From DATMGU01 sp035555315 (GTDB lineage Bacteria; Pseudomonadota; Alphaproteobacteria; ATCC43930; CGMCC-115725): a DNA stretch of 64,000 bases. This document shows, piece by piece, positions 7,361 to 16,483 of the stretch. Below the pieces are notes generated by a model. The model worked only from the letters and a program-made list of their open reading frames with translations, did no database searches and had not been told where the DNA came from. Made by a program: the position numbers and the translations under genes. Within the stretch, counting starts at the first letter, position 1. Every line of letters starts with the position of its first letter. Location: the NCBI GenBank assembly GCA_035555315.1, contig DATMGU010000110.1, forward strand, positions 11,391-75,390, given 5' to 3'.

Positions 7361-8701
7361 ATGAAGCAAAAGCGATCGAAGACGATGCTGCCGAAGCAGG
7401 GTGTCGAGTCCACAGCGATCTCCCGGCGCAAAGTCCTTAAAGGTGCCGCCGCGGCGGCGGGCGTCGCCGCGGGCTCGGGGGCCATCACCGGGTTTCCGAC
7501 CATATGGGCGCAAGAAATCAAGGACATCGTCCTGCGCCATCAGGGCGTGTCGTATTCGGTCATCCAGACGATCGGCGACCAGGCGGCCAAGGATCTCGGC
7601 TTCAAGGTCGAGATGCAGAACGCCGACACATCGACCGCGATCGCCCGGTTCATCACCCAGCCGAACAGCGTCGATATCCCCGATCTCGAAGGCTGGCAGA
7701 CCAAGGTCGCGGTCGCGCGCGGTCTGGTTCAGGCGATCGACGTCAAACGGATCAAGCAATTCGACAATATTCTGCCCATCTTCACCAAGGGCGAATACGA
7801 AGGCCGCAAGGTCTCGCGCCAAGGCATCTCGCCCTACGAGGTCATGTATGTCGAAGACAAGCTGTCGACCAAGATCGTCGAAGGCGTGCATGACTGGATG
7901 ACCTTCCTGCCGCAGGTCTACAACGCGGACTCCATCGGCTATCGCCCCGACCTGGTCGGCCATTCGGTTACCCAATGGAAAGAGCTGATCAGCCCGACCT
8001 TCAAGGGCCGCTCGGCGATCCTGGACGTGCCCAATATCGGCATCATGGACGCGGCCTTGGCGCTCGAATCGGCCGGGATCGCGACCTACAAGAACAAAGG
8101 CAACATGACCAAGGCGGAGATCGACGTCACGATCAACGCCCTCATCGACCTGAAGAAAAAGGGACAGTTCCGCGCCACCTGGACGACGTTCGAGCAATCC
8201 GTCGAATTGATGGCCGGCGGCGAGGTCGAAATCCAATCGATGTGGTCACCCGCTGTCACGGCGGTGCTGGCCAAGGGCATCCAATGCACCTACGCGCCGG
8301 TCAACATCAGCGCCGATGGCAAGGAAGGCTATCGCGGCTGGTGTAACGGCATGGGCCTGATGCGCCATTTGACCGGCAAAAAGCTCGACGCCGCCTATGA
8401 ATATCTGAACTGGTACTATTCGGGCTGGCAGGGCGCCTTTGTCGCGCGTCACGGTTATTATAGTCCGGTGCCGTCGACCGCGCAAAAGTTCATGACGCCC
8501 AATGAATATGATTATTGGTATCTCGGTAAGCCCGCTTCGGATGTGATCAAGGATCCGGACGGTACGCCGATCGCGAAGGCGGGGGCGGTGCGCGATGGCG
8601 GTTCGTTCATCGAGCGGTTCAACAACATCTCGTGCTGGAACACGGTCATGGACGAGAACCAGTACATGATCCAGCGTTGGAACGAATTCAAATCCGCCTA
8701 G
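7361..8701 (+). CDS. ABC transporter extracellular solute-binding protein, polyamine/opine type, Tat signal
   Basis: A 446-residue periplasmic binding protein. The N-terminus carries a twin-arginine signal (ISRRKVLKGAAAAAG) with likely cleavage after a WAQ sequence. The mature part fits PotD-like proteins of the polyamine/opine/phosphonate transporter class (LKKKGQFRATW; YLNWYYSGWQGAF). The start is the ATG at 7361 because GGAGGA sits five bases upstream; an in-frame ATG at 7325 lacks such a site. It heads an operon with two permeases, an ATPase and a molybdenum hydroxylase. The ligand is probably a nitrogen-containing organic compound, inferred from family and neighbours only. Confidence 0.88.
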   Translation: MKQKRSKTMLPKQGVESTAISRRKVLKGAAAAAGVAAGSGAITGFPTIWAQEIKDIVLRHQGVSYSVIQTIGDQAAKDLGFKVEMQNADTSTAIARFITQPNSVDIPDLEGWQTKVAVARGLVQAIDVKRIKQFDNILPIFTKGEYEGRKVSRQGISPYEVMYVEDKLSTKIVEGVHDWMTFLPQVYNADSIGYRPDLVGHSVTQWKELISPTFKGRSAILDVPNIGIMDAALALESAGIATYKNKGNMTKAEIDVTINALIDLKKKGQFRATWTTFEQSVELMAGGEVEIQSMWSPAVTAVLAKGIQCTYAPVNISADGKEGYRGWCNGMGLMRHLTGKKLDAAYEYLNWYYSGWQGAFVARHGYYSPVPSTAQKFMTPNEYDYWYLGKPASDVIKDPDGTPIAKAGAVRDGGSFIERFNNISCWNTVMDENQYMIQRWNEFKSA

Positions 8702-8729
8702 TGCCAGACGATCCGGTCACGCAACGTCG

Positions 8730-9629
8730 ATGTTGACTCTCACCCAGCGGAGCGTCGCGTCCCCATTTTCTTGGACGCGTCTCCGTCCCTATCTGCAGGT
8801 GATGCCCTTGGTGGCGGTCATGATGGTGTTCGTCGTGGCCCCCCTCTGCTTCGTCGTGGCGGTCAGCTTCTTCCGCTACGACAATTTCGAGGTCATCCCG
8901 GATTTCAGCCTGGAGAATTACCAAAGCGTCCTGACCTCGCACCTGACGCTGTCGCTCTATCTCACCATGCTGAAATTGGCGGCGTTCACCTGGGTGTTCA
9001 CGCTGTTGATCGGGTTTTCGGTCGCCTATTTCCTGGTATTTCACGTGCGCAATCGAACGGTGGCGATCGGGCTGTTCCTGCTCTGCACCGTGCCGTTCTG
9101 GACCTCGAACGTCATCCGGATGATTTCCTGGCTACCGCTGCTGGGCAAGCAGGGCGTCATCAATTCCGCGCTGATGTTCCTGGGGTTGACCGACAAGCCG
9201 CTGACCTTCCTCCTGTTTTCGGATTTCTCGGTGATCGTCTCCTACGTCCATCTGTTCACGATCTTCATGATCGTGCCGATCTTCAACACCATGAGCCGGA
9301 TCGATCGGTCGCTGTTCGAAGCGGCGACCGATGCCGGGGCCGGACGGTTCGGTACCCTGGTGCTCGTCGTACTGCCGCTGACCAAGAGTGGCATCGTCTT
9401 GGGGTCGATCTTCGTGGTGACGCTTGTCATGGGCGACTTCTACGTCGTGCGCGTGATGAGCGGCGGCACCGACGCCTCCGTGGTGTCGGCGATGTACGAC
9501 GACATATCGACCCTGCTGTTCCCTCACGCGGCGGCCAGTGCCGTCATCCTCGTGACCCTGCTCACCCTCATGGTCGCCGCGATCCTGCGCGTGGTGAACG
9601 TGCGCGGTGAACTGACGGGAGGGCGTTGA
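8730..9629 (+). CDS. ABC transporter permease, PotB type
   Basis: A 299-residue inner-membrane protein with about six hydrophobic helices. It has the EAA loop of importer permeases (RSLFEAATDAGAGRFGTLVL, then VVLPLTKSG), which contacts the ATPase. The first helix follows RPYLQVMPLVAVMMVF. It is 28 bases after the binding-protein gene and one base before the second permease. It would form the translocation pore with the product at 9631. The ribosome site before the ATG at 8730 is poor. Confidence 0.9.
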   Translation: MLTLTQRSVASPFSWTRLRPYLQVMPLVAVMMVFVVAPLCFVVAVSFFRYDNFEVIPDFSLENYQSVLTSHLTLSLYLTMLKLAAFTWVFTLLIGFSVAYFLVFHVRNRTVAIGLFLLCTVPFWTSNVIRMISWLPLLGKQGVINSALMFLGLTDKPLTFLLFSDFSVIVSYVHLFTIFMIVPIFNTMSRIDRSLFEAATDAGAGRFGTLVLVVLPLTKSGIVLGSIFVVTLVMGDFYVVRVMSGGTDASVVSAMYDDISTLLFPHAAASAVILVTLLTLMVAAILRVVNVRGELTGGR

Positions 9630-9630
9630 C

Positions 9631-10500
9631 ATGGCTACCGCGGTCTCCCGCGCGAACCCGCCCGGCCCGGACCGGCGGCCCTGGACCTTCTATGCGCTGG
9701 GTGCCGTGTTCGCCGGCTATGTGGCGTTCCTCTACGGCCCGATGCTGTGCATCTACGTCCTGTCGTTCCAGGGACCACGGGGGGCGCTCGCTTTCCCGAT
9801 GCGCGGCCTCAGCCTGTTCTGGTTTCGCCAACTGCTGTTCCAGGCCGACACCGGCGATATCCTGGGGGCCTTGTCGCGCTCGCTGCCGCTGGCGCTGATC
9901 GTCATGACGCTGACCGTGCTGATCTCGCTCGCCGCGGGCCTCGCGTTTCGCAGCCGCTTCAGGGGAAGCGGCGCGCTGTTCTATCTGGTGATCGCCAGCC
10001 TGGTGGCACCCGGCTATGTGCTCAGCATCGGCATCGGCCTGATGTTCCAACTGCTCGGCTTCGAGACCAGCTGGTACACTTCGGCGCTGGGCGCGCAGCT
10101 GTCATGGACGCTGCCTTTCGGCCTGCTGATCATGTTCGCGATCTTCGGGCGCTTCAGTTCGGCCTACGAAGAGGCGGCGCGCGATCTCGGCGCCAGTTCC
10201 GCGCAGAGCATGTGGCTCGTCGTGGTGCCGATCTTGCTGCCGGGCATGATCGCGGTGGCGCTGTTCGGCTTTACCCTGTCCTACGACGAGTTCGCCCGCA
10301 CCCTGCAGACCACCGGGGCGACCAACACGGTACCGATCGAGATCTGGAGCATGACGCAGAATGTGACGTCGCCATCGATCTATGCGCTGGGCACGCTCAC
10401 CACCGCGCTCTCCTTCCTGGTGATCGGCACGGCCTTGACGTCGATCGGCGTCATCCAGAAGCGGCGGATCAATCGGGCGAAAACCCTGGCGGGAGCGTGA
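9631..10500 (+). CDS. ABC transporter permease, PotC type
   Basis: A 289-residue integral membrane partner of the preceding permease, with about six transmembrane segments. The EAA motif is visible as YEEAARDLGASSAQSMWLVV followed by VPILLPGM. A TLSYDEFARTLQTTGATNTV segment after it is typical of PotC/PotI-like subunits. A good Shine-Dalgarno (GGGAGGG) precedes the ATG. Its stop overlaps the ATPase start in a TGATG arrangement, so expression is coupled. Confidence 0.9.
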   Translation: MATAVSRANPPGPDRRPWTFYALGAVFAGYVAFLYGPMLCIYVLSFQGPRGALAFPMRGLSLFWFRQLLFQADTGDILGALSRSLPLALIVMTLTVLISLAAGLAFRSRFRGSGALFYLVIASLVAPGYVLSIGIGLMFQLLGFETSWYTSALGAQLSWTLPFGLLIMFAIFGRFSSAYEEAARDLGASSAQSMWLVVVPILLPGMIAVALFGFTLSYDEFARTLQTTGATNTVPIEIWSMTQNVTSPSIYALGTLTTALSFLVIGTALTSIGVIQKRRINRAKTLAGA

Positions 10501-11657
10501 TGGTGGCGGATGGCGGTTTCAGTGGGGAACGGACGCAGGTGACGACGGAACCGTCGACGGGACGGGGCGCCATCGAACTCGCAGGCCTCTACAAGACCTA
10601 TGCCGATGGCACCGTCGCGGTCGATGGCGTCAATCTCAAGATCCCGGACGGCAGCTATTGTTGCCTGCTCGGGCCCAGCGGCTGCGGCAAGACGACCATC
10701 CTGCGCATGATCGCCGGACACGAAACCCCGACCGATGGCGAGATCCTGATCGGCGGCGATCAGGTGATCGGCCAATCGCCCCGCGAGCGGGGCACCGCGA
10801 TGATGTTCCAGAGCTATGCCCTGTTCCCGCACCTCTCGGTGCGCGACAACGTCGCGTTTACCCTGCGCGTCCGAGGGATGTCCAAGGCCGAGCGCTATGC
10901 CGAGGCCGACCGCGTGATCGAACAGGTGCAGTTGAGCGCGTTCGCCGACCGGATGCCGGCCCAGCTCTCGGGCGGGCAGCAGCAGCGCGTCGCCTTGGCG
11001 CGCGCGATCATCACCAAACCGCGCGTTCTGCTGCTCGACGAGCCCCTGTCGGCCCTCGACGAATTCCTCCGCCTGCAAATGCGCACGGAGTTGCGGGCGA
11101 TGCAGCAGCACCTCGGCATCACATTCATCCATGTCACCCACACCCAGCTCGAGGCGGTCGCGGTCGCCGATATGGTGGTGGTGATGGCCAAGGGGCGGAT
11201 CGAGCAGGTCGCCTCCGCGCGCGGCATCTACGCCGAACCGTCGAGCGCCTATGTGGCGCGGTTCATGGGTGGCCAGAATGTGCTGACGGCGACGGTCGAA
11301 AGCGTGACGGCGGACACCGTTACCCTGGCCGGGGTCGGCGGTGGCCGTTTTTCGTGCCGGTCAACCCGCTCGAAACAGCATGTTGGCGACGCCGTGCATT
11401 TCGCCGTCCGACGCGATCATGTTCGGCTAAGCCGGCCCGTTGACGGCCCCTTGGGGGTCAACGCCGTTATCGGCAGGGTCAAGGCGGTCGAGTATCAGGG
11501 CATCTACGTCAAGGTGACGCTTGATATGAGTGCCGTCGGGTCGGTCGAGGAGTTCGTCGCTTACGTCGAGGAGGGCGATTATTTCCGCCTGAAGTTCACG
11601 CCCGGCGAAACGGTGGTCGGCCAATGGTCGGCCGACCAGATCCATCCGCTCAAATGA
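10500..11657 (+). CDS. ABC transporter ATP-binding protein, PotA type
   Basis: A 385-residue ATPase. It has Walker A (GPSGCGKTT), Q-loop (MMFQSYALFPHLSV), signature (LSGGQQQR), Walker B with catalytic glutamate (LLLDEPLSALDE) and H-loop (VTHTQLEA), so it should be fully active. The C-terminal part, about 280-385, is a TOBE-like regulatory domain. The D-loop continuation reads LDEFLR instead of the common LDAKLR. It starts at the ATG overlapping the permease stop; GTG or ATG codons a few residues on are alternatives. It energises the importer encoded by the three genes before it. Confidence 0.92.
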   Translation: MVADGGFSGERTQVTTEPSTGRGAIELAGLYKTYADGTVAVDGVNLKIPDGSYCCLLGPSGCGKTTILRMIAGHETPTDGEILIGGDQVIGQSPRERGTAMMFQSYALFPHLSVRDNVAFTLRVRGMSKAERYAEADRVIEQVQLSAFADRMPAQLSGGQQQRVALARAIITKPRVLLLDEPLSALDEFLRLQMRTELRAMQQHLGITFIHVTHTQLEAVAVADMVVVMAKGRIEQVASARGIYAEPSSAYVARFMGGQNVLTATVESVTADTVTLAGVGGGRFSCRSTRSKQHVGDAVHFAVRRDHVRLSRPVDGPLGVNAVIGRVKAVEYQGIYVKVTLDMSAVGSVEEFVAYVEEGDYFRLKFTPGETVVGQWSADQIHPLK

Positions 11658-11686
11658 ACGCCGCACGCAACCAGGACGAGGAACCC

Positions 11687-12167
<481 letters not shown>

Positions 12168-12175
<8 letters not shown>

Positions 12176-14552
12176 CGACGGCATCGGTGCACACCTCCTC
12201 CGCAAGGAAGATAAGCGGTTCCTGACCGGACGCGGCAATTACGTCCACGACATCACGCGGCCAAACCAGCTCTACGCCGTGTTCGCACGCTCGCCCTACG
12301 CCCATGCCGATCTGCTGGCGGTGGACATCTCGGGGGCGGCGGAGGCACCCGGCGTGGTCGGCGTGTTCACAGGCGAGGACCTGAAAACCGACGGCATCGG
12401 CGGTTTGCCCTGCGGCTGGGGCGTCAACAACAAGGACGGCTCGCCGATGAAGGAGCCGCCGCATCCGGCGCTCGCGATCGGCAAGTTGCGGCATGTCGGC
12501 GACCCGATCGCGATGGTGGTCGCCGAGACCCTGAAGGAGGCGCGCGACGCCGCCGAACTCGTCACCTACGACGTGACGCAACTGCCCGCGGTGACAGGCG
12601 TCGCCGACGCGGTGAAGCCGGGTGCGCCGCGGCTGTTCGATGACGTGCCGGGCAATCTTTGCACCGATTGGGAATGCGGCGACAAGGCCAAGACCGACGC
12701 CGCTTTCGCCACGGCCTATCATATCGCCAAGCTCGACCTCGTGAACAACCGCCTGGTCGGCAATCCCATGGAGCCGCGCGCCGCGCTCGGCGAATACGAC
12801 CCCTCGACCGGCGACTACACGCTTCATACCACCAGCCAGTTTCCGCATGTCGTCCGCCTGCTGATGGGCCTGTTCGTGCTCAACGTGCCGCAGCACAAGA
12901 TCCGCGTCGTGGCGCCCGATGTCGGCGGCGGTTTCGGCGTGAAGCAGTTCCATTACGCCGAGGAGGCGCTGGTCACCTGGGCGGCGGGCCGCCTGGCCCA
13001 GCCGGTGAAATGGGTGAGCGACCGCGGTGAAGGCTTCCTGTCCGACGCGCATGCCCGCGACCACGTCACCCATGCCGAACTGGCGCTCGACAGGGATGGT
13101 AAGTTCCTCGGTCTACGCGTCTCGACGCTCGCCAATATGGGCGCCTATCTCTCGACCTTCGGCCCGAATATCCCAACCAACCTCTATGGGCTGTTGCTGG
13201 CGGGTGTCTACACCACCCCCGCCATTCATTGCGCGGTGAAGTGCATCTTCACCAATACTTTGCCGGTCGACGCCTATCGCGGAGCCGGCCGGCCCGAGGC
13301 GACCTTCGTGCTGGAGCGCATCGTCGATGTCGCGGCCCGCGAGATGGGGATCGACCGCGTGGAGATCCGCCGCCGGAACTTCATCCCCGCCGACGCCTTC
13401 CCATACCAGACGCCGGTCATGATGGCCTATGACAGCGGCGATCACGGGGCCACCCTGAAGAAGGCGTTGGACATCGCCGACTGGGCGGGTTTCGCGGAGC
13501 GGCGTCGGGAGGCGGCCGCGCGCGGCAAGCTGCGCGGCATCGGCCTGGTCACCTATATCGAGGCATGCGGCCTGGCGCCATCGCGCATCGCCGGCCAGCT
13601 CGGCGCCCGCGCCGGCCTGTATGAATCGGCGAATATCCGGGTTCACCCAACCGGCGACATCACCGTGTTCACCGGCTCGCACAGCCATGGCCAGGGGCAT
13701 GAGACAGCCTTCGCCCAGATCGTGAGCTCGTTGCTCGGCGTGTCGACCGAGAAGATCGAGATCGTCCACGGCGACACCGCGAAGATCCCGTTCGGGCTCG
13801 GCACCTACGGCTCGCGCTCGGCCTCGGTCGGCGGCAGCGCCATCGCCAAGGCGGTGGGCAAGGTCATCGACAAGGGCAAAAAGATCGCCGCCCATATGCT
13901 GGAGGCCGCCGAACACGACATCGAGTTCGCGGCCGGAACCTTCAAGGTCGCCGGCACCGACCGCACCAAGAGCTTCGCCGATGTCGTGCTCGCCGCTTAT
14001 ATCCCGCACGACTATCCGCTGGAGACGCTGGAGCCGGGCATGGAGGAGAATGCCTTCTACGATCCGGTCAACTTCACCTTCCCCGGCGGCTGTCATGTCG
14101 CCGAGGTCGAGATCGACCCCGAGACCGGCATCACGCAGCTTCTCGCCTATACCGCGGTCGACGATGTCGGCACCGTGATCAACCCGATGATCGTCGAAGG
14201 CCAGATCCATGGTGGCGTGGCGCAAGGTGTCGGCCAGGCCCTCCTGGAGAACTGCGTCTACGATCCTCAGTCGGGCCAGCTTCTGACCGGCTCCTTCATG
14301 GATTACTGCATGCCCAGGGCGGACGATCTGCCCAACATCGTGGTCGCAACCGAGGTCACGACGTGCCGGACCAACCCGCTGGGCGTCAAGGGCTGCGGCG
14401 AGGTCGGCACGATCGGCTCGCCGGCGACCGTCATCAACGCGGTGGTCGACGCGCTCGCCGGTTATGGCGTGACCCATGTCGACATGCCGGCGTCACCCGA
14501 AAAGATCTGGCGGATCATCCGGGCCGCCGCCCCCCACGCGGCAGCCGAGTAA
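12168..14552 (+). CDS. Molybdenum hydroxylase large subunit, molybdopterin-cytosine-dinucleotide binding (CoxL-like form II)
   Basis: A 794-residue catalytic subunit of the xanthine dehydrogenase family. It begins with the usual a/b hammerhead domain (KEDKRFLTGRGNYVHDI), continues with GGGFGVK, and has the active-site loop DAYRGAGRPE. True CO dehydrogenase has a Cys-containing AYxCSFR there, so CO is unlikely. The catalytic glutamate is Glu745 in GCGEVGTIG. It would insert a water-derived hydroxyl into an aldehyde or N-heterocycle. It overlaps the small-subunit stop by eight bases. No signal peptide is seen, so the enzyme is cytoplasmic. Linkage to a nitrogen-compound transporter favours a heterocyclic substrate, but that is inference. 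Confidence 0.92.
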
Positions 14553-14562
14553 GGGCGGGACC

Positions 14563-15360
14563 ATGCATAGTTTCAGCTATTTCCGACCGGCATCGATCAC
14601 CGAAGCCACCAACCTCCTCGCGGGGGGCGAGGATCGCAAGCTCCTCGCGGGGGGGCAGACCCTGCTGCCGACCCTGAAGCAGCGGCTGGCCCACCCAACG
14701 GCCCTGGTCGACCTCAAAAGCATCCCCGGCTTTGCGACAATCCGGCACGAGGCCGATGTGGTTGTGATCGGCGCGCTGACCCGCCACGCCGAGGTCGCGG
14801 CCTCCGAGCTGGTCACCGGCGCCATCCCGGCGCTGGCGAAACTGGCCGGCGGCATTGGCGATGTCCAGGTGCGCAATCGCGGTACGCTCGGCGGCTCGAT
14901 CGCCAACAGCGATCCGGCCGCCGACTACCCGGCGGGCTTGCTCGGGCTGGGCGCCACCATCGGCACCGATCGGCGGGCGATCCCGGCCGATGATTTCTTC
15001 ACCGGCCTGTTCGAAACCGCCCTTCAACCGGACGAGATCGTGACCCAGGTCTATTTCCCCATCCCCAAGCGCGCCGCCTATGTCAAGTTCGCGAACCAGG
15101 CGTCGCGTTACGCGATCGCCGGGGTATTCGTCAGCGATGGGCCGGCCGGCATCCGGGTGGCGGTGACCGGCGCCGGGCCGCACGCGTTCCGCCTGCCCGA
15201 CTTCGAGCGGGCCCTGGAACGCTCCTTCGCGCCTGCCTCGCTGGCGCCGCTGACCGTATCGCCGGACGGGCTCAACACCGATCTCCATGCCAGCGCCGAG
15301 TATCGAGCCCATCTGATCGGTGTGCTGGCCCGCCGCGCCATAGCCGCCGCCATCGCATGA
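14563..15360 (+). CDS. Molybdenum hydroxylase FAD-binding subunit (CoxM-like)
   Basis: A 265-residue flavoprotein. FAD motifs are AGGQTLLPTLKQRL near residue 32 and GTLGGSIANSDPAADYPA near 108, followed by the CO-dehydrogenase flavoprotein C-terminal domain. It accepts electrons from the [2Fe-2S] subunit and hands them to NAD+ or the respiratory chain. The ATG at 14563 follows the large-subunit stop by ten bases. It completes the S-L-M hydroxylase encoded from 11687. Confidence 0.92.
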   Translation: MHSFSYFRPASITEATNLLAGGEDRKLLAGGQTLLPTLKQRLAHPTALVDLKSIPGFATIRHEADVVVIGALTRHAEVAASELVTGAIPALAKLAGGIGDVQVRNRGTLGGSIANSDPAADYPAGLLGLGATIGTDRRAIPADDFFTGLFETALQPDEIVTQVYFPIPKRAAYVKFANQASRYAIAGVFVSDGPAGIRVAVTGAGPHAFRLPDFERALERSFAPASLAPLTVSPDGLNTDLHASAEYRAHLIGVLARRAIAAAIA

Positions 15361-15367
15361 CCGACTG

Positions 15368-15412
15368 ACGCCCGCCGGCTCAACGCCCACCGGGTCGACG
15401 CCCGCACACCGG
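15368..15412. repeat. Three degenerate 15-bp direct repeats
   Basis: ACGCCC recurs at 15368, 15383 and 15398, exactly 15 bases apart. The intervening bases are also similar (GCCGGCTCA, ACCGGGTCG, GCACACCGG). The array begins eight bases after the FAD-subunit stop codon. It may be a vestige of coding sequence expanded in five-codon steps or a chance duplication. No function is evident. Confidence 0.45.
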
Positions 15413-15498
15413 TCGAACCATGCAAACGACAACATCTGGCCCGGTGCCCCCAGCGCGCCGCCAGAAAACGCGCGCGCTTGCCGCGCTTGGGAGGGGAC

Positions 15499-16329
15499 AT
15501 GTCTCTCTACCGTGGGATGGATCGAGCAGCCCTCGATGCCGCCTACAACAATGGCAGGGCGGTCGCCACCAGCCCGCTGATCCTCGGCGACTGGCGCGCC
15601 CGAAGCGCCGCTTTCCGGGCCGCCCGGCCACAGCATCTGGACCTGCGCTACGGTCCAGCGGAGCGCAACCGGCTCGATTTCTTTTCGGCGGGAGCGGCCG
15701 ACGCCGCAACACTCGTCTTCATCCATGGCGGCTACTGGCAGCGCAACGCCAAGGAGGATTTCGCCTTTCTCGCGGCGGGGCCCCTAGCCCATGGCATCAA
15801 CGTCGCCCTGCCGGGCTACACTTTGGCACCGACGGCGCGCCTGGACGACATCGTGGGCGAGATCCGTGCCAGCCTCGCCACGATCGCGGATCCGCTGACC
15901 AGGCTCGGGACGAACCCGGCCCGGATCTATGTCGCCGGCTGGTCGGCCGGTGGTCATCTCGCCGCCTCGATGATGACCGAGCCCGCCGTCGCCGGCGGTC
16001 TCGCGATCAGCGGCATCTTCGACCTCGAGCCGATCCGCCTCTGCTATCTCAACGATAAGCTGGCGCTCGATGAGGCCGAGGCGCGGCGCAACAGCCCCCT
16101 CCTACAATTGCCCGAACGGGCGCCGCGCCTGCTGATCGCGGTAGGCGGCGGCGAGTTGCCGGAGCTGCGCCGGCAATCGAGCGAATACGCCTCAGCCTGG
16201 GCGGAGGCGGGGCTGGACGTCGGTTTCGTCGAGCTGGGCAACCACAATCATTTCACCATCCTGGAGGAGTTGGCGGCACCCGATGGCAAGCTGACCAACC
16301 TGGTGTGCGACCTGGTCGCGGGCCGTTGA
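15499..16329 (+). CDS. Alpha/beta hydrolase, kynurenine formamidase-like
   Basis: A 276-residue hydrolase. The oxyanion motif is HGGYW (FIHGGYWQRN), characteristic of arylformamidase and BD-FAE-type hydrolases, and the nucleophile elbow is GWSAGG with Ser149. The C-terminal NHNHFTILEEL probably carries the catalytic histidine. A strong GGGAGGGG site precedes the ATG at 15499; a frame extension to 15478 lacks one. It lies 138 bases beyond the hydroxylase and may belong to the same regulon. Likely reaction: hydrolysis of an N-formyl or other amide/ester produced after hydroxylation. Kynurenine itself as substrate is unproven. Confidence 0.85.
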   Translation: MSLYRGMDRAALDAAYNNGRAVATSPLILGDWRARSAAFRAARPQHLDLRYGPAERNRLDFFSAGAADAATLVFIHGGYWQRNAKEDFAFLAAGPLAHGINVALPGYTLAPTARLDDIVGEIRASLATIADPLTRLGTNPARIYVAGWSAGGHLAASMMTEPAVAGGLAISGIFDLEPIRLCYLNDKLALDEAEARRNSPLLQLPERAPRLLIAVGGGELPELRRQSSEYASAWAEAGLDVGFVELGNHNHFTILEELAAPDGKLTNLVCDLVAGR

Positions 16330-16339
16330 TCCTGAAACC

Positions 16340-16360
16340 AGCCGTGAATTAGCACCGGCT
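16340..16360 (+). terminator. Weak terminator-like hairpin
   Basis: AGCCG and CGGCT arms flank an 11-base loop, followed by TTAATCTTT, 10 bases after the hydrolase stop. The stem is only five pairs, so this is a tentative end of the upstream transcript. Confidence 0.3.
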
Positions 16361-16469
16361 TAATCTTTCCGGCCCATCCTGCCCCACGATATTCGGCGTG
16401 CGATTTGTCCATCGCCTGAACGCGTACACAAGGCATCAAAAAGCCTGCCGCGAGGCAGAAACTTGGATC

Positions 16470-16479
16470 GGGGGGGGGG
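16470..16479 (+). repeat. Homopolymeric G10 tract in the ribosome-binding region of the chemoreceptor gene
   Basis: Ten consecutive G residues end four bases before the ATG at 16484. They take the place of the usual Shine-Dalgarno. Runs of this length are prone to slipped-strand changes, which here would alter spacing to the start codon and shift an upstream in-frame TTG at 16463 out of frame. Confidence 0.7.
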
Positions 16480-16483
16480 TGAA

